Shown one piece after another: positions 1 to 8,641 of a stretch of DNA of 64,000 bases (the stretch's first letter is position 1; each line of letters opens with the position of its first letter). The DNA comes from JBDWFY01 sp965275915 (GTDB lineage: Bacteria > Pseudomonadota > Alphaproteobacteria > Rhizobiales > Stappiaceae), in NCBI GenBank assembly GCA_965275915.1, contig CBDHYI010000007.1, positions 1,922,001 to 1,986,000 on the forward strand, written 5' to 3'. The notes under the pieces are model-generated. The model made no database searches. It saw only the letters and a list, made by a program, of their open reading frames with translations, and had not been told where the DNA came from. A program made the translations under genes and the position numbers.

Positions 1-1473
1 ACGGCCGCAAACAACGGATCTGTTGTCACAATAGCTGCCGCAGATCTGCTTTCCAACGATAGCGACGCTGACGGGGATGTGCTGACGATCATCTCCGTTC
101 AAAATGCAGTACACGGAAGTGTTGTTTTGAACTCGGACGGCGACGTGGAGTTCACCCCCGACAACGGTTATTACGGTGCGGCCTCCTTCACCTATACCGT
201 TTCAGACGGTGCCGTTCAGAAGACCGTCACCGTTGATCTGGATCTTCAGCAACCCTCCGGAACAACGAACGTTATATACGGTACCAGTGCCGGTGAAACG
301 ATCAACGGTTCAGCAGGCGACGATATGATCCACGGTTACGGAGGCCATGATATTATCGACGGGGGACTGGGCGCTGACTCGCTCATGGGAGGCGAAGGCA
401 ATGATCGCATCATAATTGACGAGACGGATGTGTGGTACGCTGGCGACGGCGGCGTTGACACGTTGGTCTACGGCGGGTCTGCCAATATCCAGTATGCGCT
501 TGCACAGGGTCAGTTCGAGAACGCCGAGATGGGATCAGGCAATGACACGATCTGGGGTGGTGGTTCGAACAACATCATTCATGGCGGAGCGGGCAATGAT
601 ACGCTGCACGGCGAGGGCGGCCATGACGTCCTTGAAGGCGGTGCCGGTGCCGACTCGCTCATGGGCGGCGAAGGCAATGACCGCGTTATCGTGGATGAGT
701 TTGATACCTGGTTTGCCGGTGACGGCGGTATCGATACGGTCGTTTACAACGGCACTGCAAACTTCCAGTACGACCTTGATATGGGTGGTTTTGAACACGC
801 CGAGATGGGATCCGGCAATGACCAGATCTGGGGCGGTGCGTCTGACAATCATGTTTTTGGCGGTGCAGGCAACGACACAATCCAGGGCTTCGGCGGACAT
901 GACGTGATTGAAGGCGGGGCTGGCGCCGACTCCCTCATGGGAGGTGAAGGCAACGACAGGATCATCGTGGATGAATTCGATACCTGGTTTGCAGGGGACG
1001 GAGGGATCGATACCATCGTCTATAGCGGTGCTGCAGACTTCCAGTATTGGCTTGATACAGGTCTTTTCGAAAACGCCGAAATGGGTTCCGGAAACGATAC
1101 GATCTGGGGCGGTGCGTCGGACAACAACATCCATGGCGGTGCGGGCAACGATACGCTGCTTGCCTATGCCGGTGCCGACACACTGAATGGTGGCCTTGGC
1201 GATGACACGCTGACTGGCGGCGCTGACAATGACAGCTTCGTCTTCGACGCTGATTTCGGCAATGATGTCATCACCGACTTCACGGCCGGTGCGGCGTCAG
1301 ACGATGTGATCGAGTTCCGCGGCATTGCGGGTCTTGCATCCTACGCGAACGTTCTTGCCAACGCGGCCGACAACGGCACGGATACGACCATCACGCTTGA
1401 TGCGAACAACACGGTCGTTCTTCAGAACGTGCTCGTTTCGGAGCTTCATTCCGACGACTTCCGCTTCGCGTAA
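1..1473 (+). CDS. RTX (haemolysin-type calcium-binding repeat) protein, 5' end outside window
   Basis: The reading frame is open from base 1, so the protein begins upstream; about 490 residues are visible. The first ~80 residues form a cadherin/Ig-like tandem-95 module (LLSNDSDADGD, then YYGAASFTYTVSDG). Then come three near-identical 92-residue modules rich in GGxGxDxx nonapeptides (SLMGGEGNDR, GSGNDTIWGG), a partial fourth, and a C-terminal segment (DADFGNDVITDF) typical of the region carrying the type I secretion signal. Such proteins are exported by ABC-type (T1SS) secretion and fold on binding calcium outside the cell. No catalytic domain is visible in this part, so the role (adhesin, S-layer-like or enzyme) cannot be told. 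No secretion genes are adjacent in the window. Confidence 0.93.
   Translation, partial: TAANNGSVVTIAAADLLSNDSDADGDVLTIISVQNAVHGSVVLNSDGDVEFTPDNGYYGAASFTYTVSDGAVQKTVTVDLDLQQPSGTTNVIYGTSAGETINGSAGDDMIHGYGGHDIIDGGLGADSLMGGEGNDRIIIDETDVWYAGDGGVDTLVYGGSANIQYALAQGQFENAEMGSGNDTIWGGGSNNIIHGGAGNDTLHGEGGHDVLEGGAGADSLMGGEGNDRVIVDEFDTWFAGDGGIDTVVYNGTANFQYDLDMGGFEHAEMGSGNDQIWGGASDNHVFGGAGNDTIQGFGGHDVIEGGAGADSLMGGEGNDRIIVDEFDTWFAGDGGIDTIVYSGAADFQYWLDTGLFENAEMGSGNDTIWGGASDNNIHGGAGNDTLLAYAGADTLNGGLGDDTLTGGADNDSFVFDADFGNDVITDFTAGAASDDVIEFRGIAGLASYANVLANAADNGTDTTITLDANNTVVLQNVLVSELHSDDFRFA
256..1083 (+). repeat. Three tandem 276-bp repeats inside the RTX gene
   Basis: Units lie at 256-531, 532-807 and 808-1083, each exactly 276 bp (92 codons), with a partial fourth from 1084 to about 1190. 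Units 2 and 3 are closest in sequence (both carry VDEFDTWFAGDGGIDT); unit 1 has diverged (IDETDVWYAGDGGVDT). This is unit duplication on top of the short RTX nonapeptide periodicity. Confidence 0.9.
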
Positions 1474-1555
1474 TCTGGGGTGTGTCATCATTTAATGGAT
1501 TCCCAGGTCAGTGATTAAGTGCTTCCTAGAGCGTCGGCTTTTTTGGAGTTGACGG

Positions 1556-2200
1556 ATGAGACGCTATGCTTTGCGTGACGGTCAGTGGGATCGGATCAAA
1601 GACCTTTTACCTGGTCGGTGTTCAGATCGAGGAGTGACCGTCTGAGATAACCGGCTCTTTGTCGAGGCAGGCCTTTTCGTTATCGAGCGGGGATCGCCTG
1701 GTGTGATTTGCCGGAACGTTTTGGCGATTTCCGGATTATTCACACCCGCCATATGCGCTGGAGCGGAAAGGGCGTCTGGGAGCGCGTTTTTGCGGCTCTG
1801 TCGGAAGATGCGGACAATGAGTACGCTCTGATCGACAGCACGATTGTGCGTGCGCATCAGCATTGGGCCGGGGCCAAGGGGTCTTCAAAAAAACGGAGTG
1901 CATCGGCCGATTCAAAGATGGATTGAGTACCAAGATCCACGCACTAACTGATGCTTTGGGAAATCCCCTGGCGTTTCATCTCACTGGCGGGCATGCCAGT
2001 GATCTGGAAGGGGCAGATCTTCTCCTGCCTGACATGAAGGCTGCTGCGCTGATTGCCGACAAAGGCTACGATGCCCACAAAAGAGTCTTGGACTGCCTTG
2101 CCCGCAAAGGCGTTGCGGCCGTCATACCGCCTGGAAAAACCAGAAAACATCAACGCCGATACGATGCCGTACTCTACAAAAAGCGGCACAGGCGGAACAC
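1556..2200 (+). pseudogene. IS5-family transposase, decayed
   Basis: The frame opens as an IS5/IS427-group transposase (MRRYALRDGQWDRIKDLLPG) but meets a TGA at 1643. Similarity continues in the same frame (DNRLFVEA), shifts near 1672 (RYRAGIAWCDLPERFGDF, then DADNEYALIDSTIVRAHQH), and shifts again near 1880 (GRFKDGLSTKIHALTDALGN, ASDLEGADLLLPD, LIADKGYDA). It stops around YKKRHR near 2190; the usual C-terminal block with the catalytic Glu region and RYDK motif is missing. With one stop, two shifts and a lost 3' end it cannot make transposase. The debris runs to the 3' end of the AraC gene that faces it. Confidence 0.88.
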
Positions 2201-2243
2201 GGTTTGGACTACTTGCAGCAGGTGTTTAATAAAACCTTCAGCC

Positions 2244-3251
2244 TCAAAAAGCTCCATAGGGTTTTTGAGCCAAAGGTGAGCCGGTCAGCGTCTTACCTTC
2301 GGAAGAGTTGGACAGGCAACTTTCCCGGTAGCGGGCCGGTGTTATGCCGAATTGCTTGGTGAAACTTGTTGTCATGTGGGATTGGGAGGAGAATCCGCAC
2401 GCAGCCGAAATATCCGCAAGACCGGCATCGCCGCTTTCAAGCATCCGGCTTGCGCGCTCGAGCCGCTTGCGCATCAGAAGCCGGCGAGGTGCCTCGCCGA
2501 AGTTCGAGCGGACTTTCCTAGATAATCCGTAAGGTTCTATGCCAAGACGGTCTGCGATGTCTTTGAGGCTCAGATATCCGTCAACCGCTTTATCGAAGAG
2601 AGCCAGGATGTGAAGGCGTTCGGTCTGTGAGAGGCCTGCCTTTTCTTGCGGTTTAATGCCAGATGTTCCGAACTCGCGTACCAGTTCCACACACAAGGCC
2701 TTAGCCAGACCCTCCATCATCAAAACGTCACCGCCTCGCTGGCCCTGGAATTCATCGTGAAGCAGATGAGCCAACTGGTGGATCCGTTGTGTCGGCGCCC
2801 CGACATATCCCGAGATACCGGAACTCTCTTCGGCATCCCGCCTGAAGACCTGTTCGAAAGCACCGTGTATGAGCCAACGGGGTATCAAAAGCCGGAATGC
2901 GTTGAAATCGTCGCCTTCGGTGACCGCCCTCAAACTCATTCCAGCCGGAACGAAACTGATTGTTCCCGAGGGCGCACTTTCGGGCGCTGCATCTCGCATC
3001 CCGCCCATGGAAAATGCTGCAAGCCGCTGCTGTCCGGAGAGCTGGATGTTGAAGCGGTAGACATCGACTGGGGGAACCTTGTAGACGCCTGATTTTTCGC
3101 GAATTTTCAGCGCATATATTCCGCCCGAAGCACGGTCGATGCTACGTATGGAGACGCATGATGCTTCAGACGCATGACGATTGAGCAGATCGTCCATACT
3201 CTGAATGCCGGTATTGCTCGGTGAGGTTTCCAAGCTAACCATCCATACCAC
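2244..3251 (-). CDS. AraC-family transcriptional regulator
   Basis: A 335-residue protein with a C-terminal pair of helix-turn-helix motifs (about residues 215-310: LSLKDIADRLGIEPYGLSRK and ADISAACGFSSQSHMTTSF, then FGITPARYRE), which is the AraC/XylS DNA-binding domain. The N-terminal 200 residues are the ligand/dimer part and match no family I can name. The last ~16 residues after CLSNSSEG are encoded in DNA shared with the end of the IS5 debris, so the C-terminus may be altered. The gene stands alone; a target is not evident. Confidence 0.85.
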   Translation of the reverse strand: MVWMVSLETSPSNTGIQSMDDLLNRHASEASCVSIRSIDRASGGIYALKIREKSGVYKVPPVDVYRFNIQLSGQQRLAAFSMGGMRDAAPESAPSGTISFVPAGMSLRAVTEGDDFNAFRLLIPRWLIHGAFEQVFRRDAEESSGISGYVGAPTQRIHQLAHLLHDEFQGQRGGDVLMMEGLAKALCVELVREFGTSGIKPQEKAGLSQTERLHILALFDKAVDGYLSLKDIADRLGIEPYGLSRKVRSNFGEAPRRLLMRKRLERASRMLESGDAGLADISAACGFSSQSHMTTSFTKQFGITPARYRESCLSNSSEGKTLTGSPLAQKPYGAF

Positions 3252-4101
3252 CCGCCATATTGCGATGCAAAAAGAGTATAATGTCAGCTTAGTAGCAGTA
3301 AAGAGTCTTTATGGGTCTTGAGTCTGGCCTTTCTCCCGGCATTTTGATCGCCGATGGCAAAACCCGGCCGATGCAACGTGTTCACGACGATGGAAAATCA
3401 GAATCATCCCCAATTTAGCGGCGGTATCATCGGTCTGCACGTTCAAATGCGGTTCATGTAACGTGAATAGGGGAGCCTTTGTTATTCGACTGATGAAAGG
3501 CATGCTTTCTGAACCAGATCGACTCACATTTCAGCTGAATCTCGGTGGCCGTCCGAACTGCCCGTCTTTGCACAAGAACCACGCGGCGGCGATCCGCCCA
3601 ACCGGCATGCGAGCGAAGACAGCGAATTTGAAATTTCGGCATCTGTCATCGACGCGTTGTTCAAAAAAGTCCGTGCGGACAAAGATCCGGATGACCCATT
3701 TGCGATGGGTCTTGAGGTCTGCGCTGGAGTAGTACTGGTCTTCACGCGTTTGTGATCGGCACTTCCGAAACCTCTTCCCCTCAAGAAGCATCAATCCCCT
3801 GTGAGCGCACGGTCCGCAGCGACTTTGTGATTGCACCAACAACGTTCGTGCAGAGCCGGACGGGGGATTCTTGAACAGCCAATAAACCGCAAGGTGACGT
3901 CTCGCTTTGGGAGGACCGTACGGCCTGCGATGACCTGAAAAAGCGATCCGCCGCTGCAAGAAGATGAAATCCGGCAACAGCATGAAAGACGCATTCTTGG
4001 CGAGGGAATATGTAGTTTTACGTAGAGAATGCAAATCGGTCTGGAGCAATCGCTGTCGACAGTCAACGCAAGGAAAGCAATCGATCAGGAGAGACTTGAA
4101 C
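3252..4101. other. 850-bp stretch without a clear gene
   Basis: Apart from the possible fragment at 3540-3755 I see no protein with family features on either strand. Open frames here on the minus strand have unnatural composition and no ribosome site. It probably holds the divergent promoters for the AraC gene and the phasin-like gene. Confidence 0.5.
3540..3755 (+). pseudogene. Possible gene remnant encoding a C-terminal tail
   Basis: In this frame the DNA reads as plausible protein: GGDPPNRHASEDSEFEISAS, then VIDALFKKVRADKDPDDPF, then AMGLEVCAGVVLVFTRL and a TGA. No ATG, GTG or properly placed start lies between this stretch and an upstream in-frame stop near 3513. It could be the 3' end of a decayed gene or a chance open frame. 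No family is recognised. Confidence 0.3.
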
Positions 4102-4533
4102 ATGAACATGGCAAATGGACGACCTGAGCTCAAAAGAACAGGCGCCGGCAACTCAGATGCGTCAGACAGCCCGTGTTGGCCCGAAATCGATGTCGCTGGT
4201 CTGGTTGAGGAACAGGCCCGCACGATGCAGGTCTGCAACAAAATCAACAGCATTGCCCTTCGCGGCGGTCAGATGCTTGCTCAACGTCAGGCCGTAGCGC
4301 TCCAGGAAGTATTCGATGATCTGTCGTCGACTTTGAAAAGCAGTTTCAGCCCGGGTTATCTCCGGCACATTCCAGAGCACCAGGCCGAACTCACCGAAAA
4401 GCTCGTTCGCCGGAATCTCGAACATGTGCGGGTCGCCATCGAAGTGGCAAATGATGTCAATGCCTCGCTTTGGGAATCCATCCAGATGCGGGTTTCCGAA
4501 ACGTTCTCGAACCACAAGACCGATCGCCCCTGA
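4102..4533 (+). CDS. Phasin-like protein
   Basis: A 143-residue soluble protein; the start at 4102 is chosen for the GGAGAG ribosome site just upstream, over an ATG at 3964 that would add 46 unconvincing residues. Residues ~35-140 are one long amphipathic alpha-helical region (LVEEQARTMQVCNKINSIAL, LVRRNLEHVRVAIEVANDV) of the kind seen in alphaproteobacterial phasins, which coat polyhydroxybutyrate granules. A 3-hydroxybutyrate dehydrogenase lies 5 kb downstream on the same strand, which fits. The family call rests on helix pattern and context rather than a diagnostic motif. Confidence 0.55.
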   Translation: MNMANGRPELKRTGAGNSDASDSPCWPEIDVAGLVEEQARTMQVCNKINSIALRGGQMLAQRQAVALQEVFDDLSSTLKSSFSPGYLRHIPEHQAELTEKLVRRNLEHVRVAIEVANDVNASLWESIQMRVSETFSNHKTDRP

Positions 4534-4587
4534 ACGTCTTCAGGGTTTGCGGACGTTCCGGTCTTTGGAAAGAAAAGGAACAAATAC

Positions 4588-5091
4588 ATGAATTCACTCA
4601 GACGTCGCTTGCTCATTGCCGGGTCGGCCATGTTCCTCATGGTTGCACCGGCACATGCGCATCCCGACACGATTGATGCGGCGCCCGACTGGTCGGGGAC
4701 ACTTGAAGACTTGCTGGCTTTGTTTCAGCCGGCAAGCGCACATGCTTCTGATTTCGACGGTCCCAGGAAGCCGGTTGGAATTTCAGCTGTTACGCTCGGA
4801 GCAGCCGATCTGACGGGCGAACTTGAAGGCCTTGATGCGCGCCAGCTGCGTGCTCGCCTCTGGACCATGGAGCCCGATGGAATCGTTCCTGTGCACACGC
4901 ATGTGGACCGGCCTGCCTATGTCTATGTGCTTGAAGGTGAGGTTACCGAGCACAGAAGCGATGACGACAAGCCTCATGTCTATAAGGCGGGTGATTTGTC
5001 CATCGAAGCGGGTGGGGTTGTGCATTGGTGGAAGAACACCGGAGGCACCCCCGTGAAGCTCTTGGCCATCGACATTCTGAACACTCAGTGA
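4588..5091 (+). CDS. Exported cupin-domain protein (first of a pair)
   Basis: A 167-residue protein. Residues 1-24 are a Sec signal peptide (two-Arg start, hydrophobic core, cleavage at AHA|HP). The C-terminal ~80 residues form a single small cupin barrel: VHTHVDRPAYVYVLEGEVTE for the first cupin motif and AGDLSIEAGGVVHWWKN for the second. The His residues would hold a metal ion. It acts in the periplasm; the substrate is unknown. The ribosome site AAAGGAAC precedes the ATG. A related cupin follows after 7 bp. Confidence 0.82.
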   Translation: MNSLRRRLLIAGSAMFLMVAPAHAHPDTIDAAPDWSGTLEDLLALFQPASAHASDFDGPRKPVGISAVTLGAADLTGELEGLDARQLRARLWTMEPDGIVPVHTHVDRPAYVYVLEGEVTEHRSDDDKPHVYKAGDLSIEAGGVVHWWKNTGGTPVKLLAIDILNTQ

Positions 5092-5098
5092 GGTCAAT

Positions 5099-5566
5099 AT
5101 GACACGCACCAATTTTCTTGTTTTGCCGTTCGTTCTCATACTTCTTCTGTTCGGTATGACGATCGCCTACGGAGAGAGCGGCGAAACCAAAACGATCAAC
5201 GGTCTGACCGGTCCGGCGCACCCGAAAGGTTTTTCAGTCAAGACGCTCGCAGAGATTGATCTTGGCAAGGAATACCCCGACATTCCGGAGACTGCTCCAC
5301 TCCGGTTTCGTGCACGCTACGTAACGCTCGAACCGGGAGGCAAAGTCCTTATTCATAGCCACAAGCACCGCCCGGCAACGACCTACATTTTGGAAGGTGA
5401 AGCCGTGGAATACCGCAGTGATGCCGCCGGCCCGATCCTGCGAAAGGCAGGTGAAGCGACGATGGATGTCAACGGCATCGCGCAGTGGTGGGAAAACGTC
5501 TCCGACGCGCCTGTACTGATGTTTGTAGGCGATGTGATCTCGGTCGACGCCGCCGCCGACCACTGA
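5099..5566 (+). CDS. Exported cupin-domain protein (second of a pair)
   Basis: A 155-residue protein with an N-terminal hydrophobic signal (FLVLPFVLILLLFGMTIAYG) and a single cupin domain: IHSHKHRPATTYILEGEAVE, then AGEATMDVNGIAQWWEN. It is a paralogue of the upstream gene by layout and motif, and the two are surely co-transcribed (GAGG ribosome site inside the 7-bp gap). In the second motif the His of the partner (VVHWWK) is replaced by Gln (IAQWWE), so metal binding probably differs between the two. Confidence 0.82.
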   Translation: MTRTNFLVLPFVLILLLFGMTIAYGESGETKTINGLTGPAHPKGFSVKTLAEIDLGKEYPDIPETAPLRFRARYVTLEPGGKVLIHSHKHRPATTYILEGEAVEYRSDAAGPILRKAGEATMDVNGIAQWWENVSDAPVLMFVGDVISVDAAADH

Positions 5567-5611
5567 GCATGGCCACAACAATCTGCGGACAAAAAGGGAT
5601 AGCCTCAGAAT

Positions 5612-6991
5612 ATGGTCTGGAAATTTGGCTTCATCACAGCTCTGGTATGTCTGATTTTCCAATCAGAAATTGCAAAATCAGACAGTGACATTCTGCTTCA
5701 TACCAATTTTCCGCCCCTCTTGCTTGCAGGAGGGCCACCGGAAGGGGCGCATCCGCTCGGCGGTCCGGCACTCAGATTCGTCAGGCTCGCGAATGGCGGC
5801 CTGGCGGCTTCGGGGCGGCAGATCAGATATCATGTGATGGGCAGCGTGCCGGCGACGGACACCGGAACGGTTCATCCGTCCGCACTGCAGGGAGGTGACT
5901 TCGCAACGGTCTACGATGCCGTTGCCGCAGGCAGGTCCGGCGGCGGAACGGATATGGCCATCGGTATCTCAAACCAGAACGGTCTTTCCTTCGGCGAGTT
6001 ACACGTTGCAGCGTTGCCCTTCGGAATGGAGGCGGATGAATTTGCCGCTTATCTTTATGACGGCGGCGGGCTGGCCCTGCAGCAAGAGCTCTATGACAAG
6101 CATTTCAACCGGCAGTTGATTGTCCTGCCAGCCGCGCTCACGCCGACACAGGGAGGCGGCTGGTTTCCTGAACCCCTGCCGGATCCCGACAGAACAGAGA
6201 ACTTGTCGCCTCCGGACGCCATGCGCGCTCTTTGTCGGAAACCTTGGATCGTACGCTGGCCGGAGCCGGGAGCCGGAATCTGGTCGCATGCTTGTGCCGA
6301 TCAGGGTGTAGAGACTGGCAGCATCGGCCCAAAAACGCGATGCGGCGATCCGGTCAAGATATGCCCGTCCGACGGCAATCCGGAAACGGTAACCACAGAT
6401 CGGCTCACATTCGGCGGTTTCGTTCCCGGTATTCCGCCGCATATCTTCATTCAGACCGGAAACGTCGATGCCTACGAGTTGAACCTGCCTTCCACGGAAG
6501 TGCAGATGATCAAGCTTGCCACCAGTCAAGGTGATCTCTCCAGCACTCAAGGCGAGTTGTCGACAGTCATCAACCGCGCACCGTACCTTTACGGCCAGAC
6601 ATGGCATCAGCCGCTAACCTATCTTGAGTTGCTGATCAATCGGAACTTTTGGGAATCGCTCTCCGATACGGAGCGTTGGGCGATCGAATCCGCGGCAGAA
6701 AGCGCAACTTTCCGCAGCCTGACGTCGAGCCTGAGCCGGCAGGGTAAAGGACTTGAAGAGCTCGAACAAAACGGTGCCACCGTGTTGCGCTGGCCCAAAG
6801 GTCTGATCGAGCTGCTGCGTGCGGCAAGCGACACCTACCTCGATGACAAGGCACTACGGCTGGAAGCGGCCGGTGATCCTGATTACCGAGAAGTTCTTGA
6901 CCACATGCGGTCCTTTCACCGCAGTCAGTCAGTTTATTTCGATTTCGGCGACCTCAACCAAGGCCGCGCCGCGCTCAAGACATCACCCTAG
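5612..6991 (+). CDS. TRAP-type (DctP-like) periplasmic binding protein, orphan
   Basis: A 459-residue exported protein (signal peptide about residues 1-22). LPFGMEADEFAAYLYDGGG and the later QTWHQPLTYLELLINRNFWE/LSDTERWAIESAA resemble the DctP family that feeds TRAP transporters. It is about 100 residues longer than usual: an insert at about residues 195-265 carries four Cys (ALCRK, HACAD, KTRCGD, KICPSD). No TRAP membrane subunits follow; an MFS gene does. It may work with a distant permease or as a ligand sensor. DctP-like fold is likely; ligand unknown. Confidence 0.7.
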   Translation: MVWKFGFITALVCLIFQSEIAKSDSDILLHTNFPPLLLAGGPPEGAHPLGGPALRFVRLANGGLAASGRQIRYHVMGSVPATDTGTVHPSALQGGDFATVYDAVAAGRSGGGTDMAIGISNQNGLSFGELHVAALPFGMEADEFAAYLYDGGGLALQQELYDKHFNRQLIVLPAALTPTQGGGWFPEPLPDPDRTENLSPPDAMRALCRKPWIVRWPEPGAGIWSHACADQGVETGSIGPKTRCGDPVKICPSDGNPETVTTDRLTFGGFVPGIPPHIFIQTGNVDAYELNLPSTEVQMIKLATSQGDLSSTQGELSTVINRAPYLYGQTWHQPLTYLELLINRNFWESLSDTERWAIESAAESATFRSLTSSLSRQGKGLEELEQNGATVLRWPKGLIELLRAASDTYLDDKALRLEAAGDPDYREVLDHMRSFHRSQSVYFDFGDLNQGRAALKTSP

Positions 6992-7009
6992 CTGGAGCAA
7001 TTTCACATC

Positions 7010-8164
7010 ATGATTCTGTCGCGCAATCAGGTTATCGGGCTCCTGAGCTTTCTGACCCTGATCGACCTCTTCGGCGCGCAAGCGCTCCTGCCGGATCTGT
7101 CGGCGTCTTACGGCGTCGATGCGGCGGCCATGGGCGTTGCGGTCAATGCCTCTACGCTCGGCATGGCCGTCGCCGGGCTGGGTGTCGCGTTTTTCAGCCG
7201 TGCCATCAATCGTAAACTCGGCATCTGGGTCAGCCTGGCTCTTTTGTCGGTGCCCACGTTCCTCCTCGGCGTGGTGGACGATCTGACGGTTTTTACATGG
7301 CTCCGAATTGCTCAAGGCGTTCTGATGTCGACCGCCTTCACGCTGACCATGGCTTATCTCGCTGAAGAGTGCAGCGCACAAGAGGCCGCCGGTGCAATGG
7401 CGGCCTATATAACCGGCAATGTCGTTTCCAACTTGCTCGGCAGACTGCTCGCAGCGAATTTCGCCGAATTCTTCGGCCTGTCCGGAAGCTTCTGGGCCTT
7501 CGCAGCCCTTAACCTCTTGGGCGCCGGTCTAGCCGCCCACTGCCTCACTCAGACAACGCCCCGGGAAGCGACCGGTCCCGCCGAGCATCCGCTGACCGTC
7601 TGGCGACAGCATCTTGTCAACACCCACCTTCAGACCAGCTTTACGCTCGGGTTTTTGATCCTGTTCGTGTTCCTGGGCGTGTTCACCTATGTCAACTACG
7701 TGCTTGCGGCAGCTCCCTTTTCGCTGTCAAACAGCCAACTGGGCTTTGTCTACCTCGTATTCCTGCCGGCCGTGTTCACAACTCCGTTTGCCGCGCACTT
7801 GGTCTCCCGGCTTGGTGTCCGGAAGGCATTCGTCCTCTCGATGGGAGTTGCAGCGGCAGGCATGGTGCTTTCGCTGTCTCCCTCGCTGATCCTTGTCCTG
7901 ACGGGTCTTGCAATGATCGGCATGGGGACTTTTTGTGCCCAGGCGGCCGTGACAGGCTATGTCGGTGCTTCTGCCGAAACGGAACGCGCGGCGGCCAGTG
8001 GCCTCTATCTGGCAAGCTACTATCTGGGCGGCCTTGTCGGCGCCTACATCATAGGTCTCGTCTTTTCCGATTACGGCTGGCTTTTGAGTATCGCCGCGCT
8101 GTTGGCCGTCACGGTGCTGAGCCTCCTGATCGCGTTTCGCCTTCCCAATCGAATTCCAGCATGA
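7010..8164 (+). CDS. MFS transporter
   Basis: A 384-residue hydrophobic protein with about 12 membrane segments, of the drug/metabolite:H+ antiporter type (DHA1-like): helix 1 LLSFLTLIDLFGAQALLPDL, helix 4 region WLRIAQGVLMSTAFTLTMAY. It starts 18 bp after the binding-protein gene and is followed after 9 bp by a small membrane protein, so it belongs to the same transcription unit. Substrate cannot be read from sequence. Confidence 0.85.
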   Translation: MILSRNQVIGLLSFLTLIDLFGAQALLPDLSASYGVDAAAMGVAVNASTLGMAVAGLGVAFFSRAINRKLGIWVSLALLSVPTFLLGVVDDLTVFTWLRIAQGVLMSTAFTLTMAYLAEECSAQEAAGAMAAYITGNVVSNLLGRLLAANFAEFFGLSGSFWAFAALNLLGAGLAAHCLTQTTPREATGPAEHPLTVWRQHLVNTHLQTSFTLGFLILFVFLGVFTYVNYVLAAAPFSLSNSQLGFVYLVFLPAVFTTPFAAHLVSRLGVRKAFVLSMGVAAAGMVLSLSPSLILVLTGLAMIGMGTFCAQAAVTGYVGASAETERAAASGLYLASYYLGGLVGAYIIGLVFSDYGWLLSIAALLAVTVLSLLIAFRLPNRIPA

Positions 8165-8173
8165 GGTCGTAAA

Positions 8174-8641
8174 ATGATCGCAGAAATTTCACGTGCAATT
8201 TTCTCTCAGGTCGGTCGCTGGCTGACAGCCGGTGTCGTTGCAACAATCGTCCTTGCCCTGTTCATGGAAGGGCTCGCAAGGGTCGTCCTTGGCGGCCCGA
8301 TGAAACCGGCGCTTTTGATCTGCCAGGTTTTCGGCTGGGATCTTTCTATGCTCTGGGTCGCTGAGATCCTGCATTACGCGCTGGGGCTGATTTTCTTCCC
8401 GATCGGATTTGTCGTCCTGCACGTGCTCCTGCCGCGTTTTCCGTTCGGAGTCCTCGGCGCGGTCTGGGGCATCATCCTTTGGTTGGCCGCCGGACTTGTT
8501 ATGGCTCCGGCAGCAGGAGTGCCGCTGATGTTCGGCGGCGGCAGAATGATGGCGGCCTCGCTGGTCGCGCATCTGGCCTATGGCGTTGTTATGGACATTG
8601 TTTATCACAAAAATGGTGTGAGCGATGAACAGCGGGCCTGA
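8174..8641 (+). CDS. Small integral membrane protein, unknown function
   Basis: A 155-residue protein with about four hydrophobic helices (for example VVATIVLALFMEGLARVVLG and VLGAVWGIILWLAAGLVMAP) and a cytoplasmic tail NGVSDEQRA. No family motif is recognised. It overlaps the start of the following FAD-oxidoreductase pseudogene by 17 bp, which suggests the two were translationally coupled when that gene was intact. Confidence 0.7.
   Translation: MIAEISRAIFSQVGRWLTAGVVATIVLALFMEGLARVVLGGPMKPALLICQVFGWDLSMLWVAEILHYALGLIFFPIGFVVLHVLLPRFPFGVLGAVWGIILWLAAGLVMAPAAGVPLMFGGGRMMAASLVAHLAYGVVMDIVYHKNGVSDEQRA

Noticed and set aside
535..1134. Long minus-strand open frame of 199 codons inside the RTX gene
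   Set aside because: It is the mirror of the repeated RTX codons; composition follows the repeat and no ribosome site or family is present.
3531..4253. 240-codon minus-strand frame upstream of the AraC gene
   Set aside because: Arg/Ser/Cys-rich composition, runs into the phasin-like gene on the opposite strand, no recognisable domain.
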